The notes: generated by a model not told the origin, from the sequence alone. 64,000 nt of DNA from Rhizoclosmatium globosum (GCA_002104985.1 MCGO01000014.1:124001-188000); one strand, 5' to 3'. Positions 1 to 12,299 are shown, counted from the stretch's first letter. Program-made: numbers and translations.

Positions 1-1
1 T

Positions 2-322
2 CCCTGGATTTCACGCACACAGTCGGGAACAGACATCAACTTGATCTTGAATACGAATGAAAGGCCTAAAGAGCATGTGTTGACTGCTGGTGGTTCTGTT
101 GCTCCTGGAATTTTATACGCGTTCTGGAGCATTGAGGAGAGCATTTCTGCCGTGGCTGTGAATTTGAAAGCAGAGGGTGTCCCGGTTGTACTTGAAAGGG
201 ATGTTGAAACTTCAGAACTCAAGTTTTTAAGTAAGCGATTTGTTCCTGCGGCTAAGGGACTGTCATCAATCTTCATTCAAGATCCCTGTCAGAATATTAT
301 CCGATTGATTGGTCCTCAATGA
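2..322 (+). CDS. C-terminal part of a VOC (glyoxalase/bleomycin-resistance fold) protein
   Basis: The frame is open from the window edge to a TGA after residues QNIIRLIGPQ, so the 5' end lies outside the window. The tail has the usual last strand of a vicinal-oxygen-chelate module: a hydrophobic strand, a DPxxN turn (DPCQN) and a final strand ending in an Ile/Leu pair. Members of this fold bind a metal and include glyoxalase I, dioxygenases and resistance proteins. The substrate cannot be told from this fragment. An uncharacterised VOC-like protein is the safe call. Confidence 0.5.
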   Translation, partial: PWISRTQSGTDINLILNTNERPKEHVLTAGGSVAPGILYAFWSIEESISAVAVNLKAEGVPVVLERDVETSELKFLSKRFVPAAKGLSSIFIQDPCQNIIRLIGPQ

Positions 323-458
323 TATTCTTTATCGCAATAAATAACTTTTAGTATTGCTTGTTGAAACAACAATAGTCGCTCCTTCCAACCTCAGAAAAAA
401 TACTGACACATCCATGGGCATATGAACTGGTAAATCAAGAATTCATAACAAGTATTAT

Positions 459-1831
459 TTACGAGGCTGGAACGCATTTGTATCTCTCCCCAATATATCC
501 GCTGGCGTATCCTTTCTTCTCTTCTTGCCGTCCAGGCCGTCTCTTTAACGAGCATTGTTTCTTTTCAACCCAAAAACTGAATGACGCACACTCAGCGTCT
601 TCAATACACGCAACCATACATCCAAACTCATCTTCTGTAGTACGCTTTTTGAATGGATCGCCACCAATTTCATAATCCATCTTGGGAATAACTGATGAAT
701 GATTATACCCTCGAAATTCTCGAAACACGTCAGCCATTGTTGGTTTGAAGTTTGAATCACGCATCAGCTTATCGAGTTTTCGAATTTGATTAAGCGACAT
801 TTTGTGAAAAGTGTTGGGGGATTCGCAAGGATCCTGGTCGTAGAATACTACATCGGGGCTGTTGGAACCAAAGTTAGTTGAACACTTCAGGCAGATGATA
901 AGACTCACCCTTCATTAAACTGCATCTTCCCTCCTGAAGCGTAAATATTGGCGTCTTTCATACAAATAGCCACTCGAATATCCCCAGCTAAAACAAAACT
1001 CAATACTGGCAAACTAAATCAAAATCAACTTACCCCAACAATCTTTATACTTTGGAATACACGTATCGACTACAGTTTGGATTTTCTTCATCGCCCCGTT
1101 TGAAATAATAATACCGGGTCCTCCATGAGCGAAAGCAGGTTTTGGCTCATAATCCACGCATCCACTAAACACAAATGCGTTTCCAAGGTAATGTTCCTTG
1201 TCAGAGTCATGTCCTTTCAGGAAGTGTGACAGGGAAACCAGGTTCACAAACGCATCATCATCAAGAATGATGTACCATTTAGAGTTAGGATGCTTTTCAT
1301 AGAGGAGTTTCAAACCAGGAAGGAATTTATGAGCGTCTCGTTCCCTAAATTGAAATTTGTTAGGGAGTGATGCAAGCAATCAATCTTGTTGTTTTACCAT
1401 CCCTTCATACCAAAGGTTCCGCCGACTGGTTTGATGTCATCAAGAGGATTGGTACCGTTATCTCGCTTGTTGATCGAACTCATATATGGTAGATTGGTGA
1501 CGACATCGTGGATTTTGAAGCCTTCTAGTTCCCCGCCTTGGTCGCTGAATACAACAATCTTATCATGACCCTTCAAAAACGTCTGCAGCTGAACTTGGGC
1601 TCTGTGCAAGGTCTCCTTTCCAGTCCGCAGTCCAACAACAATATCTAGATCTCCCATTGATGATTGACTCTGACTTGTAGCAGCTGTGGTTGTGACAGCG
1701 ATAACTTTGGACTCTGTTGGTTGGATTGGTTTCTGTTCCCCAGTTTCATAAACCATTATGAATGCTCCGAGGGAGAAGAGCAGTACCAGACTCGTAAGTA
1801 GTAGGGGCAGGAAGAATGAGCGGCCAACCAT
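459..1831 (-). CDS. GT31/Fringe-like glycosyltransferase with C-terminal PAN domain, type II membrane protein
   Basis: Four exons fit without frame breaks: 1398-1831, 1034-1344, 909-987 and 459-858 (three introns of 46-53 bases, GT-AG). The ATG at 1831 is followed by a hydrophobic signal anchor (about residues 8-28), so the enzyme should sit in the Golgi with a lumenal catalytic part. Exon 2 carries WYIILDDDAFV, the DxD-type nucleotide-sugar/metal site of the Fringe/beta-1,3-galactosyltransferase class, then FAHGGPGIIIS and a conserved Cys region (KDCWAGD). The last exon has spaced cysteines (CMVACIEDAECASFSF) typical of a PAN/Apple module, a likely sugar- or protein-binding add-on. Sugar donor and acceptor are unknown. 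A GT31 plus PAN fusion is not the common form of this family. Confidence 0.8.
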
Positions 1832-1930
1832 GGTGAAATGAAAAACAATGTTCAACAGAAAAATGGAATAAGGCGGAGTATTAATAAAATCTCCACTAAC
1901 TTTCATTTGCACCCTGTTTGAAATAATATA

Positions 1931-4900
1931 TTAAAGGTCCTGATCATCATTATCATCCCTTCTTGCGATCCAAACCCGTTCAGCGTTGCACAGCACAGCC
2001 TCCAATTCACGAAGCATTTCGTCCCTTTCCCATTCTTGCGAATGCTATAGACAACACCACTCAACGCAACACCCAATGCCTCCAAGTCTGAAACTGAAAG
2101 TCCATCAGTCTTGGTCACTAAACTCCTTTCAAAGGCGGCAAGCTTTTCCATGTCTACGACAACATCTCTTGCAGGTTCTTCAGGCTCTGCTTCAATTTGC
2201 GCTGCAGAGTCATCAGCGATTTCGTCCTCGAAGATCTTTGCGGCGAGGTCTTCTTCTTCCAGCATTTGAACATCCTCATCATCATCGTTTTGAATCACAG
2301 CTTCCTCGGAATTTGCTGAAGACGTTTGATTTGCGATTGTCGGAATACCTTGAGTTCCGCATTCCTTGCTTCCGGTATCGCCAATTTCTGATTCCACCTC
2401 AGGTTGGACTACAACAGAATCAACTGGGACTGGAGTTTCTTTTTCGGTTTCGGCCATTTCAACATCTTCTAAATTTTGCGCAACAGCTTCTGAGACAAGT
2501 GGCTCAGTTGTCGAAGAGCATCCAGTTCCTTCAATTCCTTGTTCAACGACTGAAATTAAAGAAGAGGAGCTTCCATCTGGATTCAACCTAGACCCTTCTT
2601 GTGTCTCCTCCTCATCCTCATCATCTACGATTACGCGAACGTGCTTTCTTGGAGACGGTCCAACAACAACCATATCGCTATCCTCGTTATTGTCCGGACC
2701 ACCATCAGTCTCCAAATCCCCATCAACTTCAGCAGCAGCACGAGCAGCCCGTTCAGCCTTCTGTTTCTCCCACTGTTCCCGCTTCAACTCAGCCGCCTGT
2801 CGTCGTTCCTCCAACTTTGCTCGAAACTCTTCCCTCTTCTCCCTCCTCATCTCTTCTAACCCTTCATGCCTCCTCTCACGTCCCAACAGTGGTAACCCTT
2901 CGCGTTTCCGTCTTAAATTCAATAGCCGACATCGTACTTGGCTCTGCTCAAGTTCCCAAACGAATCGCGGCTCCTTCTTCTTCAACGTCTCAACATACAT
3001 CATAAAGTTATCTTGCAAGTCATACGCCTTTCCAATGATGACACTTCCGGGTTCATTGTATTCCTCAGCAGAGTCGATAATGCATTCAAAGTCGTGATGA
3101 ATTCTTGGAGAGTTGCGTATTGGTCGTCGTTGATGTTGAAAAGAAGCGTTTCGAGGTCCATTGGGCGCGTGACGACAGCGTCGTAGTCGGGAAATTGGTC
3201 TCGATCTACACCACGGTGGAAGTCTCCAAACTTTCGTGACCTTTTCATATCATTTATGATGAAGCGCAGTTCTATTCTAAGCTGACGTCTAAGAGCTTCA
3301 TCGTGGTCAAAGAGAGCTTGTACTTCGGCTGGTGTGAGGTCTCGAGGAGGTGGGGATGGTGCTCGTTCCAAAGGCGCTTTACGTTTAGGTTTCGGTAGCT
3401 CACTTGGTTCTTTTGGAACGAAAATAGGTCGTGGCGGTTTACTCACTGATGCAATCAAATCCACAAAGAACGATTTTCGAGCATCCTGTCAAGGCATATC
3501 AATACCCAACGACAGAACACAATCATCAACGCTTACCTCTCCAGGTTTTCCTGCCTCGATAACTCTCTTCCACCTTCAATCCACAAGCTTCACCCAACCT
3601 TCCCTGAATCAGCCGTCTTACAGGTCCAGGCAACGCACCAAACTCCTTTTCACTTGTCGCCAAAATCATAACAGGATTAACAGCATCCCGTTCCAACAAC
3701 GCCGTGAAAATATGTTTCGCAGCATCTGGTAGCGTTTCCCACCATAAGTCGATATCTGGGATGTATAGAACTGCAGGCCTATGCCGCTTCATTTCATGGA
3801 ACAGTTGAATCAATGCAGCGTCAGGAGTTCGTGCGGAGTCATTTAGGAGTGTCGAAAGGTCTAAACTTTGGATATACACTTTCGCAGCATCAAGGCGTTC
3901 TAACGCTGCCGGGCCGAGAAGACGTTGACCCATTCCTGGACTTCCGCAAATGAGAAGGCGGGGTTGGAAGGAGAAGGAGTATTGGAGGTATGGGTTTGAT
4001 GCAAGTTGGATTGGAGCGCTGCTGCCACTGTCTGCCATGAACCCGGACACGTTTGCTTCGGCAACTTGTTGAAGCAGTGGGCATAGAACATTGAGAGATG
4101 CGAGAATGTCGTCATAGGAAGTTTGAACGAGGGGTCGAAGGTGTGCTGGGATTGGATTCGAGTATACAGTTGAGGTACGTTGTGTGGATGGAATAATATC
4201 TGTTTCCAGAATGAGTTAGCCAAAAATTTCAGAATAAACGGAGATACATACTTTTCATACTCTTCGCAAAGTCTTCTGCTGTAACAAGAATATCATTCGT
4301 ATCAATTTGCAGCTTATGGCCGCTTTCATAGATTTCTGGATACGATCTTCGTACAGCATTCAATGCCGCCTCAGTGCAGAGCGACCGCACATCTGCTCCG
4401 CAATAACCTCGCGTCGATTTAGCCAAATCATCCAACAGTTTTTCTTGAAGCGGCGGTGTCCACTTTGCTGTTGTGATTGAAATAATCTTCTTGCGGGCTG
4501 GTTCGGAGGGAAGCGGAAAGTACAGCTCTCGGTCAAACCGACCGGGTCGACGGAGGGCCGGATCAATTGCATCAATACGATTAGTAGCTCCAATAACAAC
4601 GACTTGACCTGATAGCACTCCAGTAAGAAAAATACAACGACATCAAAGATTGAACACAAACCTCGACTATCCAATCCATCCATCAAAGCCAATAAGGTAC
4701 TAACAATCGAAGCATGAATTTGATCCTGTTTGCTACTTCTCACTGGCGCCAATCCATCAATCTCATCAAAAAAGATGATGCTTGGCTGGTGAGTCTTTGC
4801 TTGTTCAAACAAAAGTCGGAGCTGACGTTCACTTTCTCCAACCCATTTTGAGAGTACATCTGCACCTTTCCGCATAAAGAAGGCTACTTTTTGAGTTGAA

Positions 4901-7096
4901 GTCGAACAGGATGTCGCTAGTGCCCGCGCCATGAGAGTTTTTCCAGTTCCTGTTTTCGTTCGTCAGCTAATTATGGTTAATTATATGGGGTTTACCTGGT
5001 GGTCCATGGAATAGTACTCCACGGGGAGGGGTGATTTGGAAACCAGAGAAAATTTCCGGGTATAAAAGCGGCATAACAACCATTTCTTTGAGAGAACGAA
5101 TATGCTCTTCCAATCCACCAATAGAGTCGAAGTTTACTGTTGACGTTGATACAGGGTCCGTGTCAGCCAGGTCCTTGCCACCAGTGGATCGGAACAACCG
5201 TGCATTTTCTTGATACTTGATTCTCTCTTCTTCCGGCAAGTCTTTGATGATCGCACTTTCTTGTGCACGCAGAATCTCCATAATATTTACAGGGTCAAGG
5301 CTTCCTCCACCTTGAACAGAGATCCACCACTTGGTTCGCGTGATCTCCCACCACCTTCATAACGACCTCCGCCTTTATCTTCGTCATCCTTTTAAAAGAA
5401 ATATAAGTGACCAATTGTGAGCATCAAAATGTAAGACTTACAGAATCAGCAGAAGCATTGGTATCACCGCCCACACCAGCATTAAACCGTCCAGGTCGAT
5501 AATGAAACGCTCTGTCTCTATCAGGACTCCTATCACGATCCCTCTTTCTACCTTCTCTCCCATTCGCGTTAATCCGTCCAAGACTTCGCTCCACAAGCAA
5601 AACTTCAGCACTCTGTCCATTCCACCCAGCACCCGGATGAAGCTGCCGCGAGTAATCAACTTGTTGGTTTCGTGGCCGTAGTTTCCGTTTGCGTCGGCCT
5701 GTAGAGTCCAAGTCGTCTGAGGGGATATCAAAGTCTTCGTATTCGTCTTCGTAGCGGCGTTGACGGTTTGCAGCGCGTGCAGCGCGGGATAAATGGGAGC
5801 TTGATGATGGTTGTTTTTGAGTTTCAGTGGCTTCGTCATGGTCATGGTCAATGTCGTAGGATGTAGTTGTTGTTGGGGCTGTGGATGAACGTGAACGAAG
5901 GGAGCGAGACTCGCGAGTTGGATACGAGGAGTATCTCGGCTCACTGCGCCGACGAGTTTCGTAACGGGATGTGTGCTCACGGTCTCGACCACGACGGCGG
6001 TTATATAGGTCCTCGTCTTCATCTGATGGAACAGGATCGTCATATTCGTACTCATCGTCCACAGCATCTTCAGGAGGCTCAAACTCGTCATCTTCATCAT
6101 CAGAGGTAATGCGTCTCTTGGAACGGGACTTGGAACTGGTAACAATGGGTTCTCCTCCTTCATCGTCGTCTTCAATGTTGAGTTCGTGTTGATTATCCGC
6201 GGAGGAAGGAGCCTCGACTTCGTCTGTATTGGGGCCTAGTTTAGAGAAATTTTTTTGAATTTTGGAGGCTGTTGCTGTTGCGGTTGGTCTTGTGGCTGAA
6301 GTGAGTTTTCTAGTTGATTGGATTCTTGATTGTCGTTCGGAGCTGATTCATTTGATTCTGAAACTTCCATCATCTCTTTCTTCGCTTCCAGTGAGGCACT
6401 TGGCTCTTCAGATGGTCGTCTGCTACCACGTGCTGAACGAGTGGCACGATGAGACATAAATCCATCATCTTCGCCTTCTGACGCATTTGGGGGAGGAGCC
6501 GAAGCCCTGCGAGTTTGTCTACGAGCCGATTCGTCTTCCACGAGAGAATTCCGTCTACTAGAAGTTGAAGTTGATGCAAACTGGGCAGAAGAAGCAGCTG
6601 ATCTCGGACGCGTTGAAGCCATTGTCGAAGCAAATGCATCATCGTCGTCATCGCTTCCGATTTCCGCATAAGTTTTGTGTACTGGTTTAGCAGCACGAGC
6701 TTCGCGCATTCGCTGAAGGCGCTCTGAGACGGGTGGTGGTGGCGAGAGAGACGGGTCGCGAGAGTGGCGCGTGGCTCTTCGCGTGGGATAGGCGGACTGG
6801 GTGTGTGGCTGTTGTTGCTGTGTGGCGCGTGTTCTTAGACGGCGGCGGTTTGTTGCGCGGTCCGAGGACTCGTCGTCTGAGGCAGAGGCAAAGTCTGATT
6901 CGGCTGAGTCTGATGAGTCAGCAACGACATGGACGGTCTTTCGGCGCTTGTTTTGCTGTGATTTGATTGGTTGGTTGGTTGGTTGGTTGGTTGGTATTTG
7001 GTCAGAGGATGGATTGAGGCAACAAATCAACAGCTCAAAACAACTCACAACTTCGCCTTCTTCGCCGCGCCGACTTTCACTCTTTGGTCCGAGCAT
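1931..7096 (-). CDS. Yta7/ATAD2-type bromodomain AAA ATPase (chromatin), apparent frame breaks
   Basis: Exons read as 7049-7096, 5442-6955, 4996-5388, 4662-4949, 4252-4608, 3537-4199 and 1931-3485. The order is an acidic/basic disordered N terminus; AAA1 with Walker A GPPGTGKT split by an intron, Walker B FFDEIDG and GATNRIDAIDPALRRPGRFDRE; a degenerate AAA2 (CGSPGMGQ, YIPDIDLWW); a KSFFVDLI linker; a bromodomain (PDYDAVVTRPMDL); and a long acidic C terminus. In yeast and human these hexameric ATPases act on histones and nucleosome density. Conserved reading moves to another frame near 6253, 5313, 3575, 3078 and 2030. Adding one base restores it at all but 3575, where the shift is the other way. 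Either the consensus is wrong or the gene is decaying. I favour the former because all domains are present. Confidence 0.85.
6967..6994. repeat. (TTGG)7 microsatellite
   Basis: Seven perfect tandem TTGG units on the plus strand. They lie inside the first intron (6956-7048) of the Yta7-like gene. Confidence 0.95.
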
Positions 7097-7342
7097 CGTG
7101 GACGAAGTGGCCTCGGGTGGAAGCGCAGGAGCGTGTATTGTGCAAGGGAAAGCTTCAGCGAAGCCAAGGTGGTTGCTGGTTTGAAGGACGGCAAACAAAG
7201 TGCGGCAAACAAGGACGGTTCAGATATAAACAGAACTGGTCCCGAGTGCGGCAAGAACGGAGAGACTGCAAAAAGAGAGTGTGACAGAAAGACTCTCGAT
7301 AGTTTTTTTGTTCTTTTCGCTTCTGGGATAGCACACACCCTT

Positions 7343-7804
7343 TCACCCTCCATGCAGTGTGCTTATAAAAACAATCACATCCTTCTCCGCCAACTCGTAT
7401 TCAAGCTCTCCCTCCAACTCCCAGTCTGCATCATTGATCAGCACAAGTATTCCAGGTCGTCTGAAGTTCGGAACGCGCGTTGAACGGACATGACGGGAAT
7501 GTGTGTTTTGGATGGTTGGTGGATTTGTCGTTTTTTGAGTCAGTGTTTGCTCTACCCAACCCAACCCAAGTACTCACACTGAATCGCCTTGCACAAACAG
7601 TTCCGGTCGTTCCTTCAGGTAATGGTCTTTTGTGTGTGCGATAAGGTCCCGCATTGTTGTGACATTGGATGGCAGAACAACCTTGATGGACCTTTGGCCA
7701 TCAAACAGGAGCTCCATACCACCACTGTTTAGTTGAAAGTGGTTAAACTACGAAGTTGCTTCAATGTTGGGGGAGTCACACCTGAACTGCAGCTCGATGT
7801 TCAT
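7343..7804 (-). CDS. URM1: Urm1 ubiquitin-related modifier / sulfur carrier
   Basis: Three exons assemble to 95 residues: 7782-7804, 7578-7724 and 7343-7460. The first exon is only 23 bases and supplies the first strand up to the start of the SGGMELLF motif. Exon 3 has the family signature [11 protein letters not shown] and ends exactly in the C-terminal di-glycine (ISTLHGG). Urm1 is thiocarboxylated at that glycine by an E1-like enzyme. It donates sulfur for 2-thiolation of wobble uridine in cytosolic tRNAs and can also modify proteins. Starting at the internal ATG at 7717 would lose the first beta strand, which is why the upstream micro-exon was chosen. It is divergent from the J-protein gene, with 60 bases between the two ATGs. 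Confidence 0.95.
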
Positions 7805-7864
7805 TCGTTCGATTGGTGGGCAAAAGAAATCTTGTCTCCAAACTCAACATTGCCTCTTCCTGTG

Positions 7865-8857
7865 ATGCAGCCCTCTACTGCCCCTCGGATCCATCGATTT
7901 CACCGGCTTCTCTCACAGGCCACAGTCTGTAGCTCTGGAATTTCCGTATGGTCTTCTCTCCTCTATTCTCTTGCAACCCACGTCTAACCTTCATACTTAG
8001 CCCCTGATCCACAGACCTCTCATTAAATTATCATTCCATGCAAGACTATTTTCTTCAACGTCTCAAACCTTGAAACAATTCTGTCCTGTGAGCATCCTTC
8101 CGATTCCTTCGGCGATCCCCTCTCAAACACAACCAAACTTGCTTACCAATTCAACCACCACAAACCAAACCAGTACAAAACCCTATCAATCACAAAAACC
8201 GCCGACCTCGCCACAATAAAAAAGGCATACTACTCCAAAGTCTTCCACCTCCACCCAGACCGCCTCGCTTCCCTCCCCGGCGGCGCCCCAAAACCAGGAA
8301 CACCCGCCCACGCCGCCAAAACCACAGAATTCATGCAAACTGTAAAATCCTTTGAAATCCTCTCCGACCCTGACCGTCGCCGCGCCTACGACATGGACTC
8401 TGCACGCGGTGACACTTCCCGCTACGCGCGGGAAGCAAAAGGCGAGGCGCCTGATAGCGGAACTGGGAACTGGAAAGCGGATTATAATTGGGATCCGAGG
8501 AACCCGTATGGCCGTGGACCGATGAAGGAAGGGTTTAATGAAGACTATGCGACGTATTATGGGCCTATGAACACGGGGCCGATTTATGCACCGAATTGGC
8601 AGGTTGCGCTTGCAGTCATGACTATTGCGGCGGTTGCTGGGAGTGGGATTTTGTATGTTGCGAAACAGAGGATCAAGAAGTATGAGGAGGAGGCTGCGTT
8701 TCAGGATCAAGTGTTGGGAGAATATTATGCGAAAAAGAAGGCGGTTGCGGCGGAGAGAGGGTTTCGTGGGACTGTTGAACATGTGAGAGGATTGGACAAG
8801 AGTGGTGGAACTGAGGGTGTACAAGTGGACGGTCACGATGTGCAACACAAGGAATAA
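7865..8857 (+). CDS. Mitochondrial membrane J-domain (Hsp40) protein, DNAJC30/Jid1-like
   Basis: Exons 7865-7945, 8001-8087 and 8174-8857 give 283 residues in one clean frame. The N terminus is rich in Arg/His/Ser and lacks acids (RIHRFHRLLSQ, ARLFSSTSQTLK), as in a mitochondrial presequence. A J domain follows (YKTLSI, IKKAYYSKVFHLHPDR with the HPD triad, FEILSDPDRRRAYD). After a Gly/Tyr-rich spacer there is one hydrophobic segment (WQVALAVMTIAAVAGSGILYV) and a charged tail. J proteins stimulate Hsp70 ATPase. Single-pass mitochondrial forms include DNAJC30 and yeast Jid1. Orthology to either is inferred from layout only. It probably shares a short bidirectional promoter with URM1. Confidence 0.82.
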
Positions 8858-8915
8858 ACTCTGGTCCTGCAAAAACGAGCTTTTGTTTATTATCATTGAT
8901 GCTCATTGTGCCATA

Positions 8916-10704
8916 TTATTGACGTAAAACATTGAGAGGGTTCAATCCTTTAATTGAATTAACATTGGATTTTGTCCTTCCCTGTCCGACAATCTTCCTG
9001 TCCTCCAAATCCTGACGTGAGTATACACGTGCCTCCTTTTCAGTCATAACAGCTCCCGTGAATAGAGCGATATGGCGTACAACCTCAAGTGGTAGTTTCG
9101 CCTTCAACCCACACGCCTCATACAACTCCTCCGCAAGCCAATCCACCTGCTGCATTCTAACATCAGCTGTAGAAATTGTTTGGTAATCCGGATTGACCAA
9201 AAAGAAACCAACATTTTCCTGTGTCCCGCTCGTGTTTTGTCTTCCAGCTCAAACGCACCAGCTTTATAATGGAAGTGGTTTGGGAACACGACACATCGAC
9301 TTTGAACGGCTTCGATGTGACCAGCCACTTGGGCGATTTGATCAGAATCATTGCTCTTCATAACATCAAAAATCTCATCAAAGATTTTATGGCGCAGAAA
9401 GCTAGGCAGGAGCCATTGGTCTGATGTACAAACGTTTCGGAACGATAAGCGGGATGTTGTGATGTTTTCTGTGGAGTAGTAATAGATTCCTATAGCAGCG
9501 ATCGCCTCATTATCCATTCCCTCTAGGTGCCAATTGCCTCCATTAAAAACAGGATTTTCCGGTGTCAAGTGAATATTTGCCATTTTGACAATAACCTGAA
9601 CTCCACGTCCAGCCAGACCAAGGCTATAAATCCCAGAATCAATGGGCTCCTCAAACGACGTCGGCAATCCTGGAATTTTAAACGGAGGACTCCGCTGTTG
9701 CACTCCAAGTTGACGGCGAAACTCCGTAAAGTCGCGTTCATCGATGGTTTTTGGCATGGCTGGATCTTTCAAATCCTTCACTCCAAATTTGTGACGGACA
9801 TATTCGTTGAATTCCCATTCCCACTGACGCTGCTGATAATCATTTATATCCATTGAAGCCTCAATTCGCGTTTCAGGGTCGATAAGTCGTAAAGAGCCTA
9901 AAGCAAGTTCAAACATGGGAACCATAGCTTCAAACACGGATTTGATGGTATCTTGCAGCTCAGGATGCTTTCTGCTGTTCAAATTGTTGATGTATGAATA
10001 AATGTCGACTGAATCGTCCTCAACCTCGAAAACAGATGGAAGCCATTGGCATCTGCCGGAGGCTCCCAACCAATCTGATGCCGGAATGTTTTCTTTTCCA
10101 GTGAGTTGAGTATCGTTTGTTCTACGTAAGGAGCGGCCGAAAACTAGACAGTAGTCGGAGGGATGAATCAAGTCAAGAATTCGTCCATCGGTTCCTTCAC
10201 GCCATTTGTTCTTTTTTAATGCCTCAGCTTCAAGAAAAGCTGCATACTTTGACAAACGAGAGGCTGTCGTTGATGGAACAATTGTATCCGAGAAGAAGAC
10301 GCCGTGAATCGCTGTGGGCACAATTGTGCCGCCGTTTTTGTGTTGGACTAACATATTGTCGACTATGTAACAAAGTTCCTAAAACGTAGTTGGATGGGTG
10401 ATGGTGTACAATTATGCGAACAACCAACACATACAGGCACCAAGTAGTTTGCAACCTGGTTCACAAATTCTTCGTCAGTGACATGCCCATCAATATTATG
10501 ATCACTTTCTTTAGAGGTTTCTGACTCATTTGATGCTAATCTCTCGGTCAATGTTCGTCGGGCCTCCTGTTGCCACTCATAAACGATTGCCTCGTCCTCC
10601 AAGCCAATCCACCACTGTGGTTTCATCAGAATCTCATTGAGCACATCCATGTACATGAATTCGCGTCTTGTGCGAATTGGTAAAGTTCGGTCTCGGAACC
10701 TCAT
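8916..10704 (-). CDS. DUF4246 family protein, copy 1, with an apparent 1-base frameshift
   Basis: Exon 1 is 10435-10704 and exon 2 runs from 10378. The two-exon layout and splice phase equal those of the intact paralogue at 20372-22291, and residues align along the whole length (LPIRT, HKNGG, LDLIH-SDYCLV, WEWEFNEYVRHK, NWHLEGMDNEAIAAIGIYYY, NITTSRLSFR). Near 9198-9206 the reading after GHRKMLV continues as FLVNPDYQT in the next frame, so one T seems lost from TTTCTTTTT. After that the C terminus is intact to 8916. DUF4246 proteins are widespread in fungi and their biochemical role is not established. This is either a young pseudogene or a consensus error. Confidence 0.8.
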
Positions 10705-10742
10705 CACTTTGAGATTGAGTTGCTCTATAGTGAAGAATTAAT

Positions 10743-12299
10743 TCAAAGGTTGCTCTTCTTTTCAATCAGTAACTTCGACAACAAACTCGAAACAGAATCA
10801 AATTGTTCGATTGAAGACACACGGTCATTTCCAATGTAATCTACACCAGAAGCAGAGCCTCTGCCGTGTAAAATATAGGAATCAATAGTTTGGACTTCAA
10901 CATGAGGTGAGTCGAGAGAGGGACTCTTCAAGTAACATAAGCCATTTTGTGAAGGATCAAATGTGATTCCAACACATTTATCATCCAAACTACACTTGAA
11001 TTCGCAAGTGGCAATTGAAACTGAAGAATAATAACTATAGTCATTTCCCCAAAATGCGACACCAGGAAGACGTAGGTACTGCGACGGCAGAATCAATGTT
11101 ACTGCTGTTGTCGCGGCAGGATCTCCAATGGCTGACTTGAGAATACAGTCATTTGTCTCGGAATTCAAAACAGCTCCAACACAGGTGGGAACATTTTGAC
11201 ATTGTGTTCGACAGTCTTCTACATTCAAGGCCTTCCCAACAGAAATATTGTTTCCCACAAAGTCTAAGCCAACTGCGGCACCAAACCCATATGGGACGTA
11301 TAAGTTAGCCCCATCAGTAGCACTCACCACAGAATTTGAAGACTTTGCCACACAATTTTGAGCTTCATCGTCATATAAATAGGTTGTACAATTCACAACT
11401 TGACAAAACCGAAGACATTCTGATGGGGATATTGGACTCCTTTCAGTGATATCACCACCTTGAGAGTCAAAACCAGATATTTTCATTACACCTGTCAGTA
11501 AATCATCAGGCTGAGGTTTGTTGGGACCTCCGACAAGAACGCATTTGTAATCAAAGTTTGACCAGATTTCCTGAACATATATTTGATTTCCATCATCGCC
11601 TGTGATTGGAAAACATTTCGAACACATATCCGCTACTTCTCCAAGTTTTCCAAACCCAGTTGATTGATGCCATGCATCATATGTTGGATCTGTCACTGCC
11701 TCAAGGTACTCATGAGATGCTGCACAACTGATTTGATCCACATAACTTGGATTCTCTTTGTTACATAAACTAGCACAATCAGGTATGGTTCCAAGTGCGA
11801 CTACAACACCATTATTCCAACGGACAAAACCGTGAGTTGCACAGAACCCGTTACAGTTTTTATGGAAGCTATTAAATTCCGGATCGTAATGAACTGGAAA
11901 ATACGTGTTGTTTTCACCTTGCACGGCACCAGAGTTGAGCAAAGAGAGAACAATTGATTCTGGAGCAGTTCCACTGACTCCGTCGAAATTTAAGGACTGA
12001 CCAACTTCTCCATAACCGTATGTGTAACCGTTCACTTCGTATTGTCCCACAAGCACATCCATTAGAGAGGACTTCACAAGCGAGGTGTAGTAGGCATTCC
12101 ATACGTCTTGATTTTCAACTTTTCCTACAAATACAGGATATACTTTCACGCTTTGAAGGATGGGTCCGCCAAAGTATGATAATGGGTTATCAATAAATGA
12201 GAGGCTGTCACGTCGCAAGTTTGACACTCCGGTATGCTGGATTGGGACAGCCCAGACGGCAGTTAATAGACACAGAGCAAAGGGCAAAGTAGATTTCAT
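10743..12299 (-). CDS. Secreted EXORDIUM/phosphate-induced-1-like protein with PAN repeats (copy 1)
   Basis: One exon of 518 residues. It has a signal peptide (MKSTLPFALCLLTAVWA), then GGPILQSVKVYPVFVGKV and ASHEYLEAVTDP followed by GEVADMC, which match in order the GGP strand, the HE-x3-E-x-x-(S/T)NP region and the (E)IxDLC region of plant EXORDIUM proteins. Three Cys-patterned PAN/Apple-like repeats follow at about residues 270-325, 335-395 and 405-460. A fourth begins (GVDYIGND) but loses its cysteines and ends in a basic tail, unlike copy 2. Plant EXORDIUM proteins are cell-wall/apoplastic growth factors. In a fungus the role is unknown. PAN modules suggest binding to glycans or proteins outside the cell. 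Confidence 0.7.
   Translation of the reverse strand: MKSTLPFALCLLTAVWAVPIQHTGVSNLRRDSLSFIDNPLSYFGGPILQSVKVYPVFVGKVENQDVWNAYYTSLVKSSLMDVLVGQYEVNGYTYGYGEVGQSLNFDGVSGTAPESIVLSLLNSGAVQGENNTYFPVHYDPEFNSFHKNCNGFCATHGFVRWNNGVVVALGTIPDCASLCNKENPSYVDQISCAASHEYLEAVTDPTYDAWHQSTGFGKLGEVADMCSKCFPITGDDGNQIYVQEIWSNFDYKCVLVGGPNKPQPDDLLTGVMKISGFDSQGGDITERSPISPSECLRFCQVVNCTTYLYDDEAQNCVAKSSNSVVSATDGANLYVPYGFGAAVGLDFVGNNISVGKALNVEDCRTQCQNVPTCVGAVLNSETNDCILKSAIGDPAATTAVTLILPSQYLRLPGVAFWGNDYSYYSSVSIATCEFKCSLDDKCVGITFDPSQNGLCYLKSPSLDSPHVEVQTIDSYILHGRGSASGVDYIGNDRVSSIEQFDSVSSLLSKLLIEKKSNL

Noticed and set aside
2366..3097. Long plus-strand Ser-rich open frames opposite the Yta7-like gene
   Set aside because: They are antisense shadows of the acidic C-terminal exon; the minus strand carries the recognisable bromodomain protein.
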